A stretch of DNA of 64,000 nt from Leifsonia sp. ZF2019 (GTDB taxonomy: Bacteria > Actinomycetota > Actinomycetes > Actinomycetales > Microbacteriaceae): the NCBI RefSeq assembly GCF_019924635.1, contig NZ_CP065037.1, forward strand, positions 558,001-622,000, given 5' to 3'. The notes under the pieces were generated by a model. The model had not been told where the DNA came from. It saw only the letters and a program-made list of their open reading frames with translations, and searched no databases. Positions 49,568 to 57,452 of this stretch are shown piece by piece. The position numbers were made by a program, and so were the translations under genes. Position 1 is the first letter of the stretch. Every line of letters begins with the position of its first letter.

Positions 49568-49963
49568 TCACACCGGCCGATTATCGTGCGAGCCTGCGTC
49601 AACGCACTCGTGGGCGCGTGTCTGCGGGCCCGCTGACGCCAATACATACCCGTCGCTTACGGAGATCAGGTTCGGTGAAACATCGATACGCATCCGCGCG
49701 AGCATGCCGATCAATGTCACGAGGGCGGGGGCATCTGAAGACGACGTCTGCAACACCACGGTCTCGCGTACCATCGGGTCGACCAGGCTTTCCCCGAACA
49801 CGGAGACGACCCACTCCTGTGTGTCGGCGCGATCGTCCACGCGTTTGAATTGGGTCAGCAGAACTGATTCGATTTCCTCGCTCGTCAGGCTAGACAGGTC
49901 GCGCGCCCACACCGCGCCCTGATACCTACGCGGACATCCTGCCTCTCGGGTGATTTCCATCAT
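49568..49963 (-). CDS. Hypothetical protein, 131 aa
   Basis: ATG at 49963 follows AAGGAGG at a 10-bp distance. The protein has MMEITREAGCPRRYQGAVWA, LTSEEIESVLLTQFKRVDDR, EWVVSVFGESLVDPMVRETV and ALVTLIGMLARMRIDVSPNL. It is soluble, mixed alpha/beta and unrecognised. The good ribosome site and ordinary composition support a real gene. Confidence 0.6.
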   Translation of the reverse strand: MMEITREAGCPRRYQGAVWARDLSSLTSEEIESVLLTQFKRVDDRADTQEWVVSVFGESLVDPMVRETVVLQTSSSDAPALVTLIGMLARMRIDVSPNLISVSDGYVLASAGPQTRAHECVDAGSHDNRPV

Positions 49964-50138
49964 TCCCACGAGGACCTCCTTGTCATTCCTACTAGCGGCG
50001 GGGGGATAACCCACCCCTGCATTCGCCGTTGCTCTCTCGCGTCCACCTGGGCCGAGGCCGGCCCGCATCCGTCCTGGGTATCTCACCCGTCGTCCACTGG
50101 TGCCGCCTATGGTCAAGATCTTGTGCCGGATGCGCCCC

Positions 50139-50339
50139 CTAATCGGCCGTCGTGATGCTGCGAAGTGCGCATGCGGTCGCGGTGATCACAGTCACGCTGG
50201 CGAGGGCGAGGATGAACACGAGTTCATGTTCCTCGGGGAAAGGGGCGGCCATGATGGCAGAGGAAATGGTGAATGTGATCAAGGCCACCGTCAGGGCGAC
50301 CAGCGCCCACACGGACGGGCAAATCCGGCGCGTTCGCAT
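50139..50339 (-). CDS. Small two-helix membrane protein, 66 aa
   Basis: From ATG at 50339: MRTRRICPSVWALVALTVAL, ITFTISSAIMAAP, then PEEHELVFILALASVTVITA. Two hydrophobic helices with a short acidic loop. The start overlaps the stop of the secreted protein upstream (TGATG), so the two form a coupled pair. Unrecognised. Confidence 0.55.
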   Translation of the reverse strand: MRTRRICPSVWALVALTVALITFTISSAIMAAPFPEEHELVFILALASVTVITATACALRSITTAD

Positions 50340-50683
50340 CAGGGTTCCCTGCTCGCAGACCTGGCCAGCGGGGCGACGCGCACGGATTGTGGGGATGCCA
50401 TTTGCGGAAGTTGTGCTGCCAGCATGTTCGACAGGGCGGCGATCGGATCGTCGCCATTTCGCACGTGGCCGATGTATTGGCCACCGATATATACCTGGAG
50501 GAAGTTCGTGCAGTGTCGCGGATCCTGCTTGGTCCAATCGAATACGTGACCAGTACTCGCCACGCAACGGTATTCATACTTGCCCGCAGGAGTGATCGCG
50601 GCGGCCGGAGTCGCCAACCCGAGAGTCCCGGCCACCACAAGAGCGACAAGCCCGGCAGCACCCGTTGTCACCTGGGAACGCAT
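50339..50683 (-). CDS. Small secreted protein, 114 aa
   Basis: The signal peptide MRSQVTTGAAGLVALVVAGT then LGLATPAAA is followed by a compact domain with two Cys (YEYRCVASTGHVFDWTKQDP and RHCTNFLQVYIGGQYIGH). It has no known family. Translationally coupled to the 66-aa membrane protein, so the two may work together at the envelope. Confidence 0.65.
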   Translation of the reverse strand: MRSQVTTGAAGLVALVVAGTLGLATPAAAITPAGKYEYRCVASTGHVFDWTKQDPRHCTNFLQVYIGGQYIGHVRNGDDPIAALSNMLAAQLPQMASPQSVRVAPLARSASREP

Positions 50684-51114
50684 CTCAGGTGCCCTCCTTC
50701 GCCGCTGGCCCAGCCGCCCGGTTCGCTCTCAGCCGGGCTGTCAACTCCCTCCCTTGCACGCTGCCGCCGAGAGAAGGACCCACCACGACGGCGTTCTCCC
50801 GGCGCCCGATCAGCTGTCCGCGGGCATCCCGCCCACGAGCACTTCGATTCTTTTGATTCCGACGACCTGTTGTGTTCATAAATCCACGTTAGAAACCCAC
50901 ACCTACGACACGCATCAACGCACAGACCCACACGCGCTCAGACCCCGGTACCAACTCGGGAGTTACGAGAAGGACGTGGGACTGCTTCTGGGGAACGGTC
51001 CACGCGTTCCATCGCCCGCAATAGTGGTGGGGTGAATTCATATGTTCTCGCTGTACATGGGCGGGTGCACCGGGTGGCAGCGGTTGGAATGCCCATGTGA
51101 GCAAAGGAGCACAC
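50684..51114. other. 431-bp region without supported genes
   Basis: It contains an AT-rich stretch near 50850-50900, possibly a promoter for the leftward pair. The AAAGGAGC Shine-Dalgarno sequence of the next gene is at its right end. Confidence 0.35.
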
Positions 51115-51345
51115 ATGAAGAGCACAATCCTTGGGCGGCTACTGGGCGGGGTCAGCGCACTCACGTTGGGACTCTCCATCTACGCCCTATTGAACGTACT
51201 GTCACTCAACGGACTATCGCGTCTGCCAATCCGAGCCCTGGACGCGACCATTCATGCCGTAGAAGTCGCGGTCAATAGCGGTAGCGGAGTCAGTCTTGGG
51301 GGATGGACGGACTCGTTCGCCGCCGATTTCCTATCCGCTCTCTGA
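51115..51345 (+). CDS. Small hypothetical membrane protein, 76 aa
   Basis: ATG at 51115 follows AAAGGAGC. MKSTILGRLLGGVSALTLGL, then SIYALLNVLSLNGLSRLPIR and DATIHAVEVAVNSGSGVSLG. One N-terminal hydrophobic helix (signal anchor) and a short polar tail. No recognised family. Confidence 0.55.
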   Translation: MKSTILGRLLGGVSALTLGLSIYALLNVLSLNGLSRLPIRALDATIHAVEVAVNSGSGVSLGGWTDSFAADFLSAL

Positions 51346-51612
51346 GGAGTCCCACACACGGAACCGTCCCAACGCTCGACGCATCAATACGCGTAGACAC
51401 AAACAGGCGTGTCCGTGTTGTGGGTAGCAAATGAAGATCACCGACCATGCCGACAAAGTCAGCAACGCCGGCGGCAGAGAGATCCCCGCTTGGGAAGCTC
51501 TGGAAACTGACGCTGTTGATGGACGCGGCGAGATGTCCCGCGCTGAGGTAAATCCCGTAGCTGAATCCAGGGCGAACGCAACCGGGAAGCGACCGCCACC
51601 CGGCTGGGCAGC

Positions 51613-52083
51613 AGAAACCACCGTTACGAGCCCCGGCTGGGTACCGCGTTCGTCCACACGGTCGTCGATGACCACTCGCGCGTCGCCTACGCCGAGATCC
51701 ACTCGGACGAGAAAGCACAGACCGCGATCGATGTGCTCCACCGTGCTGTCTCTTGGTTTGCCGGCCGCGGCGTCAGCGTCGAACGCGTCCTCTCGGACAA
51801 TGGTTCTGCCTACAAGTCCCACGCCTGGCGCGACGCCTGCGCGGAACGGGGGATCACGGCAAAGAAGACCCGCCCCCAACAGGCCGCAAACCAACGGCAA
51901 GGTCGAACGCTTCCACCGCACCCTCGCCGACGGCTGAGCATACGCGAGACTCTATCCCTCAGAAACCGCAAGGCGAGAAGCCCTTCCCGGCTGGCTGCAC
52001 TTCTACAATCATCACAGGCACCACTCCACCATCGGAGCCCCACCCATTAGCAGGATCGAAAACAACCTCCCTGGGCATCACAC
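51613..52083 (+). mobile_element. IS481-family transposase C-terminal remnant
   Basis: LGTAFVHTVVDDHSRVAYAE, VERVLSDNGSAYKSHAWRDA and, after a frameshift near 51870, TNGKVERFHRTLADG and NNLPGHHT-type C-terminal sequence. It ends at the IS end …CCCTGGGCATCACAC next to CTAG (52084-52087), where its own TAG stop lies. The left half is gone. The IS5 copy is inserted exactly at this CTAG. Bases 51346-51612 have no supported gene. Confidence 0.82.
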
Positions 52084-52087
52084 CTAG

Positions 52088-53055
52088 GGCGTGTCTCCTA
52101 ACCGTTGTTGTGGTCGTGGTGCAGGCTGGGCGTTGTGTCGCGGTCTCGGGTGTTGTCGGATTCTCAGTGGGAGCGGATCGCGTCGTTGATGCCGGCCCCG
52201 TCGCCGAAGGGCGGTCGCCCGTTCGGTGATCATCGTTTGGTGGTCGAGGCCATCATTTGGCGGTATCGGACCGGGATTCCGTGGCGGGATCTGCCGGCGG
52301 AGTTCGGTCCCTGGCAGACGGTCTGGAAGCGTCACAACCGATTCAGTCACGACGGCACCTGGGACCGGGTGCATGCTGCGCTGTTGACTGAGGCCGACGC
52401 GGCCGGGGTGCTGGATTGGACGGTGAGCGTGGATTCCACGATCAACCGAGCCCACCAGCATGCGACCACCTTCGCCCGTGTCGAGGAGCCCGCGGGCCGC
52501 CGCCCCACCAACACCCCAGGGGGCACGATCGAATCACAAGAATCTTCGTCAGGAACCCGCTGACCACGCGATCGGCCGCTCGCGTGGCGGCCTGTCGACG
52601 AAGATCCACCAACTCGTCGATGGCAACGGACTCCCGCTTGTCGTGCTCCTCACGCCGGGCCAGTCCGGTGATTCGCCGATGTTTGACGCCTTGATGGGAC
52701 AGCTCCGAGTAGATCGAATGGGTCGAGCTCGCACCCGGCCCGACGCCGTCCGCGGCGACAAAGCGTATTCATCACGCGCAATCCGCTCCCACCTCCGCCG
52801 ACGCGGTATCGCGGCAGTCATCCCCGAACCCGACGATCAGAAGCGACACCGCCTCAACCGCGGCAGCGCGGGCGGCAGACCACCCCGATTCGACGCGATC
52901 AACTACCGAGGACGGAACGTCATCGAACGCGGCTTCTGCGACACCAAGCAATGGCGAGGCCTCGCCACCCGCTACGACAACCTCGCCGTCACCTACCGGG
53001 GAGCAGTCGTCCTCCGCGCAATCACACTCTGGCTCAAACGGTTAGAAGACACGCC
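52088..53055 (+). mobile_element. Intact IS5-family (IS427-like) element, copy 1
   Basis: 968 bp bounded by GGCGTGTCTCCTAACCGTT and its near-perfect inverse AACGGTTAGAAGACACGCC, with CTAG on both sides (52084-52087, 53056-53059). Apparently identical to copy 2 at 61,039-62,006, in the same orientation. It lies between two IS481 remnants that meet tail to tail. Confidence 0.95.
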
Positions 53056-53059
53056 CTAG
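52135..53059 (+). CDS. IS5-family transposase (orfA+orfB, +1 frame change), copy 1
   Basis: OrfA (GTG at 52135 to 52563) has VSRSRVLSDSQWERIASLMP, WRYRTGIPWRDLPAEFGPWQ and the first catalytic Asp in VSVDSTINRAHQHATT. OrfB continues in the +1 frame to 53059 with GRSRGGLSTKIHQLVDGNGL, RGDKAYSSRAIRSHLRRRGI (second Asp) and INYRGRNVIERGFCDTKQWR (Glu). The frames meet around CCCCAGGGGGCACG (about 52515-52530), so translation of the full enzyme likely needs programmed frameshifting. The TAG stop is supplied by the CTAG flank. Confidence 0.88.
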
Positions 53060-53120
53060 GTGTACTGTCCAGGGAGGTTGGTTAACCGGGTGATGGGTGG
53101 TTGCTGGCCGGCCCGCGTCT
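53060..53120 (-). mobile_element. IS481-family end fragment
   Basis: GTGTACTGTCCAGGGAGGTT is an IS481-type terminus. On the minus strand it encodes PITRLTNLPGQYT and the TAG formed by the CTAG flank, the usual C-terminus of IS481 transposases. Only about 60 bp are recognisable. 53121-53501 holds no supported gene apart from the Shine-Dalgarno sequence AAAGGAGAAG of the next one. Confidence 0.7.
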
Positions 53121-53501
53121 GGTTAGGGAGCTGATAATTCGGCAGTGTTCGCTGGACCAGCGACGATGCCGGTGTTGGGGGAATTCGGTGGTCGCCGCTA
53201 TGCGAACGCGAGTGCGTCGGGTGGTCTTGCACGAGATCTTTGAGTGGGCTTCGCGAGCGAAGGCTCGAGTAGACGATCAGGGACAAGAAGCCAGCGTAGC
53301 GGGAATCGGCACCCGGGACGTGTGACTGAAATCGGCAAAGCGGTACCTCGGTTGGCCGATGTCCGCCCCTGGTCGGATTTGGACTGGTCTCCTAGAAGCG
53401 ACTCTGGAGTAGACAGTCTGAGCCTGGCCTCACAAGTACCACCGCACCGAAATGTGTGTGGGTACGAGGGCTCACTTCGCAGCGAACTAAAGGAGAAGCA
53501 C

Positions 53502-54587
53502 TTGAAGAATAGACGCGTCCTCTTATCGGCGACGGTTGTTGCTATCGCGACGTTCTGTATTGTCACGGTTGCGGGCCCCGCCATTGCTGGAGAGGAGGGG
53601 CCGTCCGATCGGCATTCCCGCATTGTTGGCGGAACGGAAGCTGGCGACGGAGAGTATCCGTTCATGGCCGAAATCTACGACAAGGCCACTCATCGACATA
53701 TCTGTGGCGGGGCTCTTATCAACAAGGGGATGGTAATTACCGCGGCGCATTGTCTGGAGGGATACGAACCCGCAGAACTGGCGGTGGCCGTCGGGCGGAC
53801 CGACCGCTCCGACTCTGGACAAGGCCAAGACTTCGGGGTGGTGGAGACTCGGCTACACCCTCGCTTCACGGAGGGGGAAACCAGCCGAGGTTATGACGTT
53901 GGCTGGTTGTGGATGGACGGTCTCGCTGAAGGTGTCCAGCCAGTATCGTTTCCCACGTCCGGAACAGACGCTCTGCTTGCTCCGGGTTCCGAAGCCACGG
54001 TGACTGGGTGGGGTGTCCAGGGCCAAGATCAAGTGAACTTCCCCGATCGGCTCCGCAAAGTTGATGTCCCAATCCTCAGTTCGGCGGAGTGCGCTGTTAA
54101 TGGTGCAGGCTTCAACAAACTGACGGATCTCTGTGCGGGCGTAGCAGGCAAGAGCTTCGGCGGCGGCGACAGCGGTGGGCCGCTCTTCAAGGTTATCGAT
54201 GGACAGGTATTTCAGATCGGGATCGTCTCGCGTAGCCTCGGATATGCGCAACAAGGAGCGCCAGGCGTCTATACGTCGACGAGCTCGAGGGAATTGTGGG
54301 TTCCGGTATTCACTGCGGATACGCCGCCGGAGAACGCTTCGGTCGGAATGGCCTTTGAGTATACGTTCAAAGCGGATAAGATCCTTGCCCGCTCAGTGAA
54401 GTACTCGTTCACGGAAGGAAGCCGTGTTCCTTCTGGACTGAAGCTGAACCCTGATACAGGCGTCCTTTCGGGCGCGCCCGATGCTACGAATGTAAACGGC
54501 ATCTTCGAGTTCAGCGTCGCCGCGACCTCGGACGCGGGGACAACGGAAGGTGCGCGACACCGCATCGCAATACTCCCGACCCAGTGA
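53502..54587 (+). CDS. Secreted S1 serine protease with C-terminal He_PIG Ig-like domain
   Basis: 361 residues from TTG at 53502 (AAAGGAG 6 bp upstream). The signal peptide ends near GPAIA. RIVGGTEAGDGEYPFMAEIY marks a trypsin-type activation site. The triad is His83 (ITAAHCLEG), Asp132 (SRGYDVGWLW) and Ser224 (GGGDSGGPLF). From about residue 268 a single He_PIG domain follows (FTADTPPENASVGMAFEYTF, VPSGLKLNPDTGVLSGAP), the same family as the eleven domains of the giant surface protein. The frame is open further upstream, but the ribosome site decides this start. Probably surface-associated proteolysis. Confidence 0.88.
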   Translation: MKNRRVLLSATVVAIATFCIVTVAGPAIAGEEGPSDRHSRIVGGTEAGDGEYPFMAEIYDKATHRHICGGALINKGMVITAAHCLEGYEPAELAVAVGRTDRSDSGQGQDFGVVETRLHPRFTEGETSRGYDVGWLWMDGLAEGVQPVSFPTSGTDALLAPGSEATVTGWGVQGQDQVNFPDRLRKVDVPILSSAECAVNGAGFNKLTDLCAGVAGKSFGGGDSGGPLFKVIDGQVFQIGIVSRSLGYAQQGAPGVYTSTSSRELWVPVFTADTPPENASVGMAFEYTFKADKILARSVKYSFTEGSRVPSGLKLNPDTGVLSGAPDATNVNGIFEFSVAATSDAGTTEGARHRIAILPTQ

Positions 54588-54647
54588 CGGCTTAGCCGTC
54601 TCTGGGGAGGATGAAGCCGCGAAGAAGGCGCTTCAACTAGCCTTGGA

Positions 54648-54693
54648 GCCGGATGGTTGATCCCAGGGTTTGCCTTGGGTTCAACCATCCGGC
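54648..54693 (+). terminator. Terminator hairpin between the protease and the tRNA array
   Basis: GCCGGATGGTTGA (54648-54660) pairs with TCAACCATCCGGC (54681-54693), a 13-bp perfect outer stem. CCCA/TGGG in the loop can extend it. Confidence 0.7.
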
Positions 54694-54712
54694 GCTACTG
54701 TCGTGAACTGTT

Positions 54713-54794
54713 GCGGTCGTGGCGGAACTGGCAGACGCGGGGCACTCAAACTGCTCTCCCTCCGGGGGTGCGGGTTCGATTCCCGCCGACCGCA
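54713..54794 (+). tRNA. tRNA-Leu (anticodon CAA)
   Basis: Acceptor GCGGTCG/CGACCGC with discriminator A. The anticodon stem-loop GGGCA-CTCAAAC-TGCTC gives anticodon CAA. There is a long variable arm and the T-arm GCGGGTTCGATTCCCGC. First of five tRNAs spaced by 4-30 bp. Confidence 0.88.
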
Positions 54795-54798
54795 CCCA

Positions 54799-54883
54799 GG
54801 TGGGTTGTCCGAGCGGCCTAAGGAGCCAGTCTTGAAAACTGGTGAACAGCAATGTTCCCTGGGTTCGAATCCCAGACCCACCG
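54799..54883 (+). tRNA. tRNA-Ser (anticodon TGA)
   Basis: Acceptor GGTGGGT/ACCCACC with discriminator G. CCAGT-CTTGAAA-ACTGG gives anticodon TGA. The variable arm is long, and the T-arm CTGGGTTCGAATCCCAG is intact. It starts 4 bp after tRNA-Leu. Confidence 0.92.
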
Positions 54884-54894
54884 CGGCAAGACCT

Positions 54895-54968
54895 GGGGTG
54901 GTAGCTCAGCCGGTCAGAGCAGCGGACTCATAATCCGTCGGTCGCGGGTTCAAACCCCGCCCACCCCA
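54895..54968 (+). tRNA. tRNA-Met (anticodon CAT, elongator type)
   Basis: 74 nt. Acceptor GGGGTGG/CCACCCC with discriminator A. GCGGA-CTCATAA-TCCGT gives anticodon CAT. T-arm GCGGGTTCAAACCCCGC. The GGACTCATAATCC loop favours elongator Met. tRNA-Ile2 (lysidine-34) also has CAT and cannot be fully excluded. Confidence 0.85.
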
Positions 54969-54996
54969 CAACCGAACATGTGAAGAAAACCCAGCC

Positions 54997-55069
54997 CGGG
55001 TGTAGCTCGGCTTGGCGAGAGCGCCCGCTTTGGGAGCGGAAAGTCGCAGGTTCACACCCTGCCACCCCA
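54997..55069 (+). tRNA. Degenerate tRNA-Pro (anticodon TGG), probable pseudo-tRNA
   Basis: The overall plan is tRNA-Pro-like, with CCGC-TTTGGGA-GCGG giving anticodon TGG. The acceptor stem is faulty (5' CGGGTG against 3' CACCCCA, one G short), the top anticodon pair is mismatched, and the T-loop is TTCACAC in place of TTCRANY. It is probably not functional or needs relaxed recognition. Confidence 0.65.
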
Positions 55070-55093
55070 ACCACCGGCAGAACGTCGGCACAA

Positions 55094-55165
55094 TCCGCCT
55101 TGGTGTAACGGCAGCACGACAGCCTTTGGAGCTGTGAGGTCCAGGTTCGAATCCTGGAGGCGGAG
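55094..55165 (+). tRNA. tRNA-Gln (anticodon TTG)
   Basis: 72 nt. Acceptor TCCGCCT/AGGCGGA with discriminator G. ACAGC-CTTTGGA-GCTGT gives anticodon TTG. T-arm CCAGGTTCGAATCCTGG. All arms pair well. Confidence 0.93.
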
Positions 55166-55737
55166 CACAACACACAGACCATCAACCCGCCCGCCGCGGA
55201 CCCTTCCACTCTCATCCGCGGTACCAGTCGAACGGCGAACCCAAAGAACGGCCCGATGAGAACAGGAGCTGCACAGGCAACAGTGCGCACAGTACATGCA
55301 CTGCTCCAATCGCCCGCCATCGCCTACGTGACTGATCTGGCTCTCGTGATCTTGTCACTGTTCTGTGGCTCCGGGTTGTCAGAGTTATCTGCCCCCAGGG
55401 GCGCGGGTCAGTGAAGGTGCGGGTCCATGGAAACCTGCGCCAACCACCCCGGCTCGATCACGATCTCTGCCTGACGAACACGGCCGTAATCGCGGAGGCC
55501 AGGGCTTTGCCGAGCACGCGCCCGTCCCGATGGGCCAGGCGATCGGCGGCTCCTGCGGGGTGACGGTCAACGCGCCGCTGATACAGAGCCCGGGGCGCGC
55601 ACTGGCCGGTCACGCCCGGCTAAAGGGTACACGGCCCCGTGCACAGCAACTGCCTTGAGGTGGAACTGAGGTTGCCGTGTTTTCTTGGCTGATCGCCGAG
55701 CGACTACCGAGGACGAGCTGCTCGATCTGGGACAGAG
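55166..55737. other. 572-bp region without recognised genes
   Basis: A minus-strand frame near 55405-55570 contains protein-like RQAEIVIEPGWLAQVSMDPH but no domain or start is clear; it may be a gene fragment. Nothing else could be assigned. Confidence 0.35.
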
Positions 55738-56382
55738 TCATTGCGATGGCGTTGACGTCCCACCCATGTGGTACTTCGTTTCACGTATCCAGTCTTCAAT
55801 TGTCAGCGCGAGTTCTGTTGCGCCGGCTTGGGAGAGGTGGATGCCGTCGTGGAGCATAATCCGCGGGGCGGAGGGTAGCTCGGCCAGGAGGGTCAATCTC
55901 TCATACACTGGCAGGACGGTGACACCGACGCTCGCGGCGACCTCGATGATGGTCCGGTTAGTGGCCGTTAGGTCGGCGGTAGTGGCTGAATTCCCTAGAG
56001 GAGGAATTGTGCACACGGCGATGTGCCTGGGGTATTGTCGCGTTAGAGTTTGAAGGAGTCGCTCAAGTTCGATTCGGGTGGTTTTGTGAGACGGGCGACG
56101 GGTGAGTCGCTTTATGATTCGGATTACCGCGCGTCGCCAGAGGTTGAGGTGTGTCCATAAAGTGTCGTTCGTGCCGGCCAGGATCAAAATATGTGTGCAG
56201 TCTGACCTCTGCATGGAAGACGCGCGACGCCGCACGTTCGTCATGTGGTCGCCATCGATTCCGTAGTTGGTGATACTGGCGCTTGGTCCCAGACTGTGGC
56301 GTAAGAGGTTGACCCAAGAGGCACTCTTGCGGCCTTTGGTTATGCTGTCGCCGAATGCGGCGAGTTGGATGGGTGAACTCAT
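55738..56382 (-). CDS. SGNH/GDSL-type hydrolase
   Basis: 214 residues from ATG at 56382. The SGNH blocks are: block I AAFGDSITKGRKSASW (Ser in GDS), block III ILILAGTNDTLW (Asn in GTND), and block V MLHDGIHLSQAG (Asp/His in DGIH). It acts as an esterase or acetyl-transfer enzyme. Cytoplasmic or loosely secreted; no signal peptide is evident. Its start overlaps the stop of the next SGNH gene by 4 bp (ATGA), so it belongs to the acyltransferase operon. Confidence 0.85.
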   Translation of the reverse strand: MSSPIQLAAFGDSITKGRKSASWVNLLRHSLGPSASITNYGIDGDHMTNVRRRASSMQRSDCTHILILAGTNDTLWTHLNLWRRAVIRIIKRLTRRPSHKTTRIELERLLQTLTRQYPRHIAVCTIPPLGNSATTADLTATNRTIIEVAASVGVTVLPVYERLTLLAELPSAPRIMLHDGIHLSQAGATELALTIEDWIRETKYHMGGTSTPSQ

Positions 56383-57452
56383 CTGGTCTTTCCTGCTGTC
56401 AGGTTTTCGACTCGGCTCGAGAGGATTGTTGCCGCGGTGCGTGCGAAGGATGCTGTGAGGTGGTTGTCGTCTCGGTAGACGGGAATGCCGCCTATGACAG
56501 CGTGGCACTGTGTGTCGCAGACGAGGTCTGACGTCGGCACGAGAGGGAGTCCAAGTTGTGTAGCAAGGGGCGCGGACTCGTGGTCGGTGAGCGGGCCACG
56601 TCGAAGAAGCGGCAGTGTAGGTAGGGATGCGGTAGATATGCGTGGCGAGGAACATGGGTCGGTGTCTTGGGTTGTCTTTGATATGCATGCGGGGACGTTT
56701 ACGCCTGGGTCAGGTGTGTCTTGCATGATGAGAGTAGGTGTGGTGTCTTTAAGCCAACTTGCGATGAACCGTGAGCTCGCTTGCACGACGGCGGTGGAGG
56801 CTTCTTCTTCGGTGAGGTTAGGCAGCTTTGAGAGATACTCCTGGACATACAGCCCCATTCGGGCACCGTAGACGATGACGTCGATGTCATTACGTTCACG
56901 CAGAGCGTCGGCGACGTGGGCAGACCAGGCCCGACATGCACCATCGGTCGCATCTTGCAGACGGGTCCCGTCTACATTTGAAGCGAGGCAGCCACCGTGA
57001 AAGTACACTTCCACATTCCATCGCCGTTGAGGAGCGACCGCCAGAAGCGCATCGGCCCATTGCGCAGCGTGCGAGTCGCCCACAATGGCGATGGTGCGAG
57101 TGGCGTTGGGTTGATTCCATCGGCAGTGCTTGCTGAGGATCTCTGCGCCGATGAGCTCCTGAGCGCAGCCGTCAATGAAGGGCATGCTCCCCTCGACGAT
57201 GCCGACATCCGATGCGGCAAGGGCGGCGTCGAGGCCTTCGAGCACTGAAAACTTGTTCCCGCAGTCTGGGTTGCGTATTGCTGGCGCCCCAATGCACGAA
57301 GAGCTGGCACTGCTTTCGCTGATGAAGCTCCGATACTCGTTCATTCGGGCCTGCTCGATACCGAAAGTGGCAATGCTTGCGCCGATCACCGTCACGCCGA
57401 GGGCGGCGATCGTTAGGAGGGCCCGTGCATGTTTAGTCAGAGGCTTCCTCAT
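56379..57452 (-). CDS. Membrane-anchored SGNH domain protein (partner of the acyltransferase)
   Basis: 357 residues. One N-terminal helix (LLTIAALGVTVIGASIATFG) is followed by an extracytoplasmic SGNH domain: TIAIVGDSHAAQWADALLAV (Ser in GDSH) and the Asp/His pair in YRDDNHLTASFARTAA. This is the C-terminal domain normally fused to OafA/YrhL-type acyltransferases. Here it is a separate gene, coupled by ATGA overlaps on both sides. It probably completes O-acetylation of a wall polysaccharide. Confidence 0.85.
   Translation of the reverse strand: MRKPLTKHARALLTIAALGVTVIGASIATFGIEQARMNEYRSFISESSASSSCIGAPAIRNPDCGNKFSVLEGLDAALAASDVGIVEGSMPFIDGCAQELIGAEILSKHCRWNQPNATRTIAIVGDSHAAQWADALLAVAPQRRWNVEVYFHGGCLASNVDGTRLQDATDGACRAWSAHVADALRERNDIDVIVYGARMGLYVQEYLSKLPNLTEEEASTAVVQASSRFIASWLKDTTPTLIMQDTPDPGVNVPACISKTTQDTDPCSSPRISTASLPTLPLLRRGPLTDHESAPLATQLGLPLVPTSDLVCDTQCHAVIGGIPVYRDDNHLTASFARTAATILSSRVENLTAGKTR

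Noticed and set aside
54681..55320. Minus-strand ORFs across the tRNA array
   Set aside because: They translate the complements of tRNA genes; the plus-strand cloverleaf structures explain the sequence.
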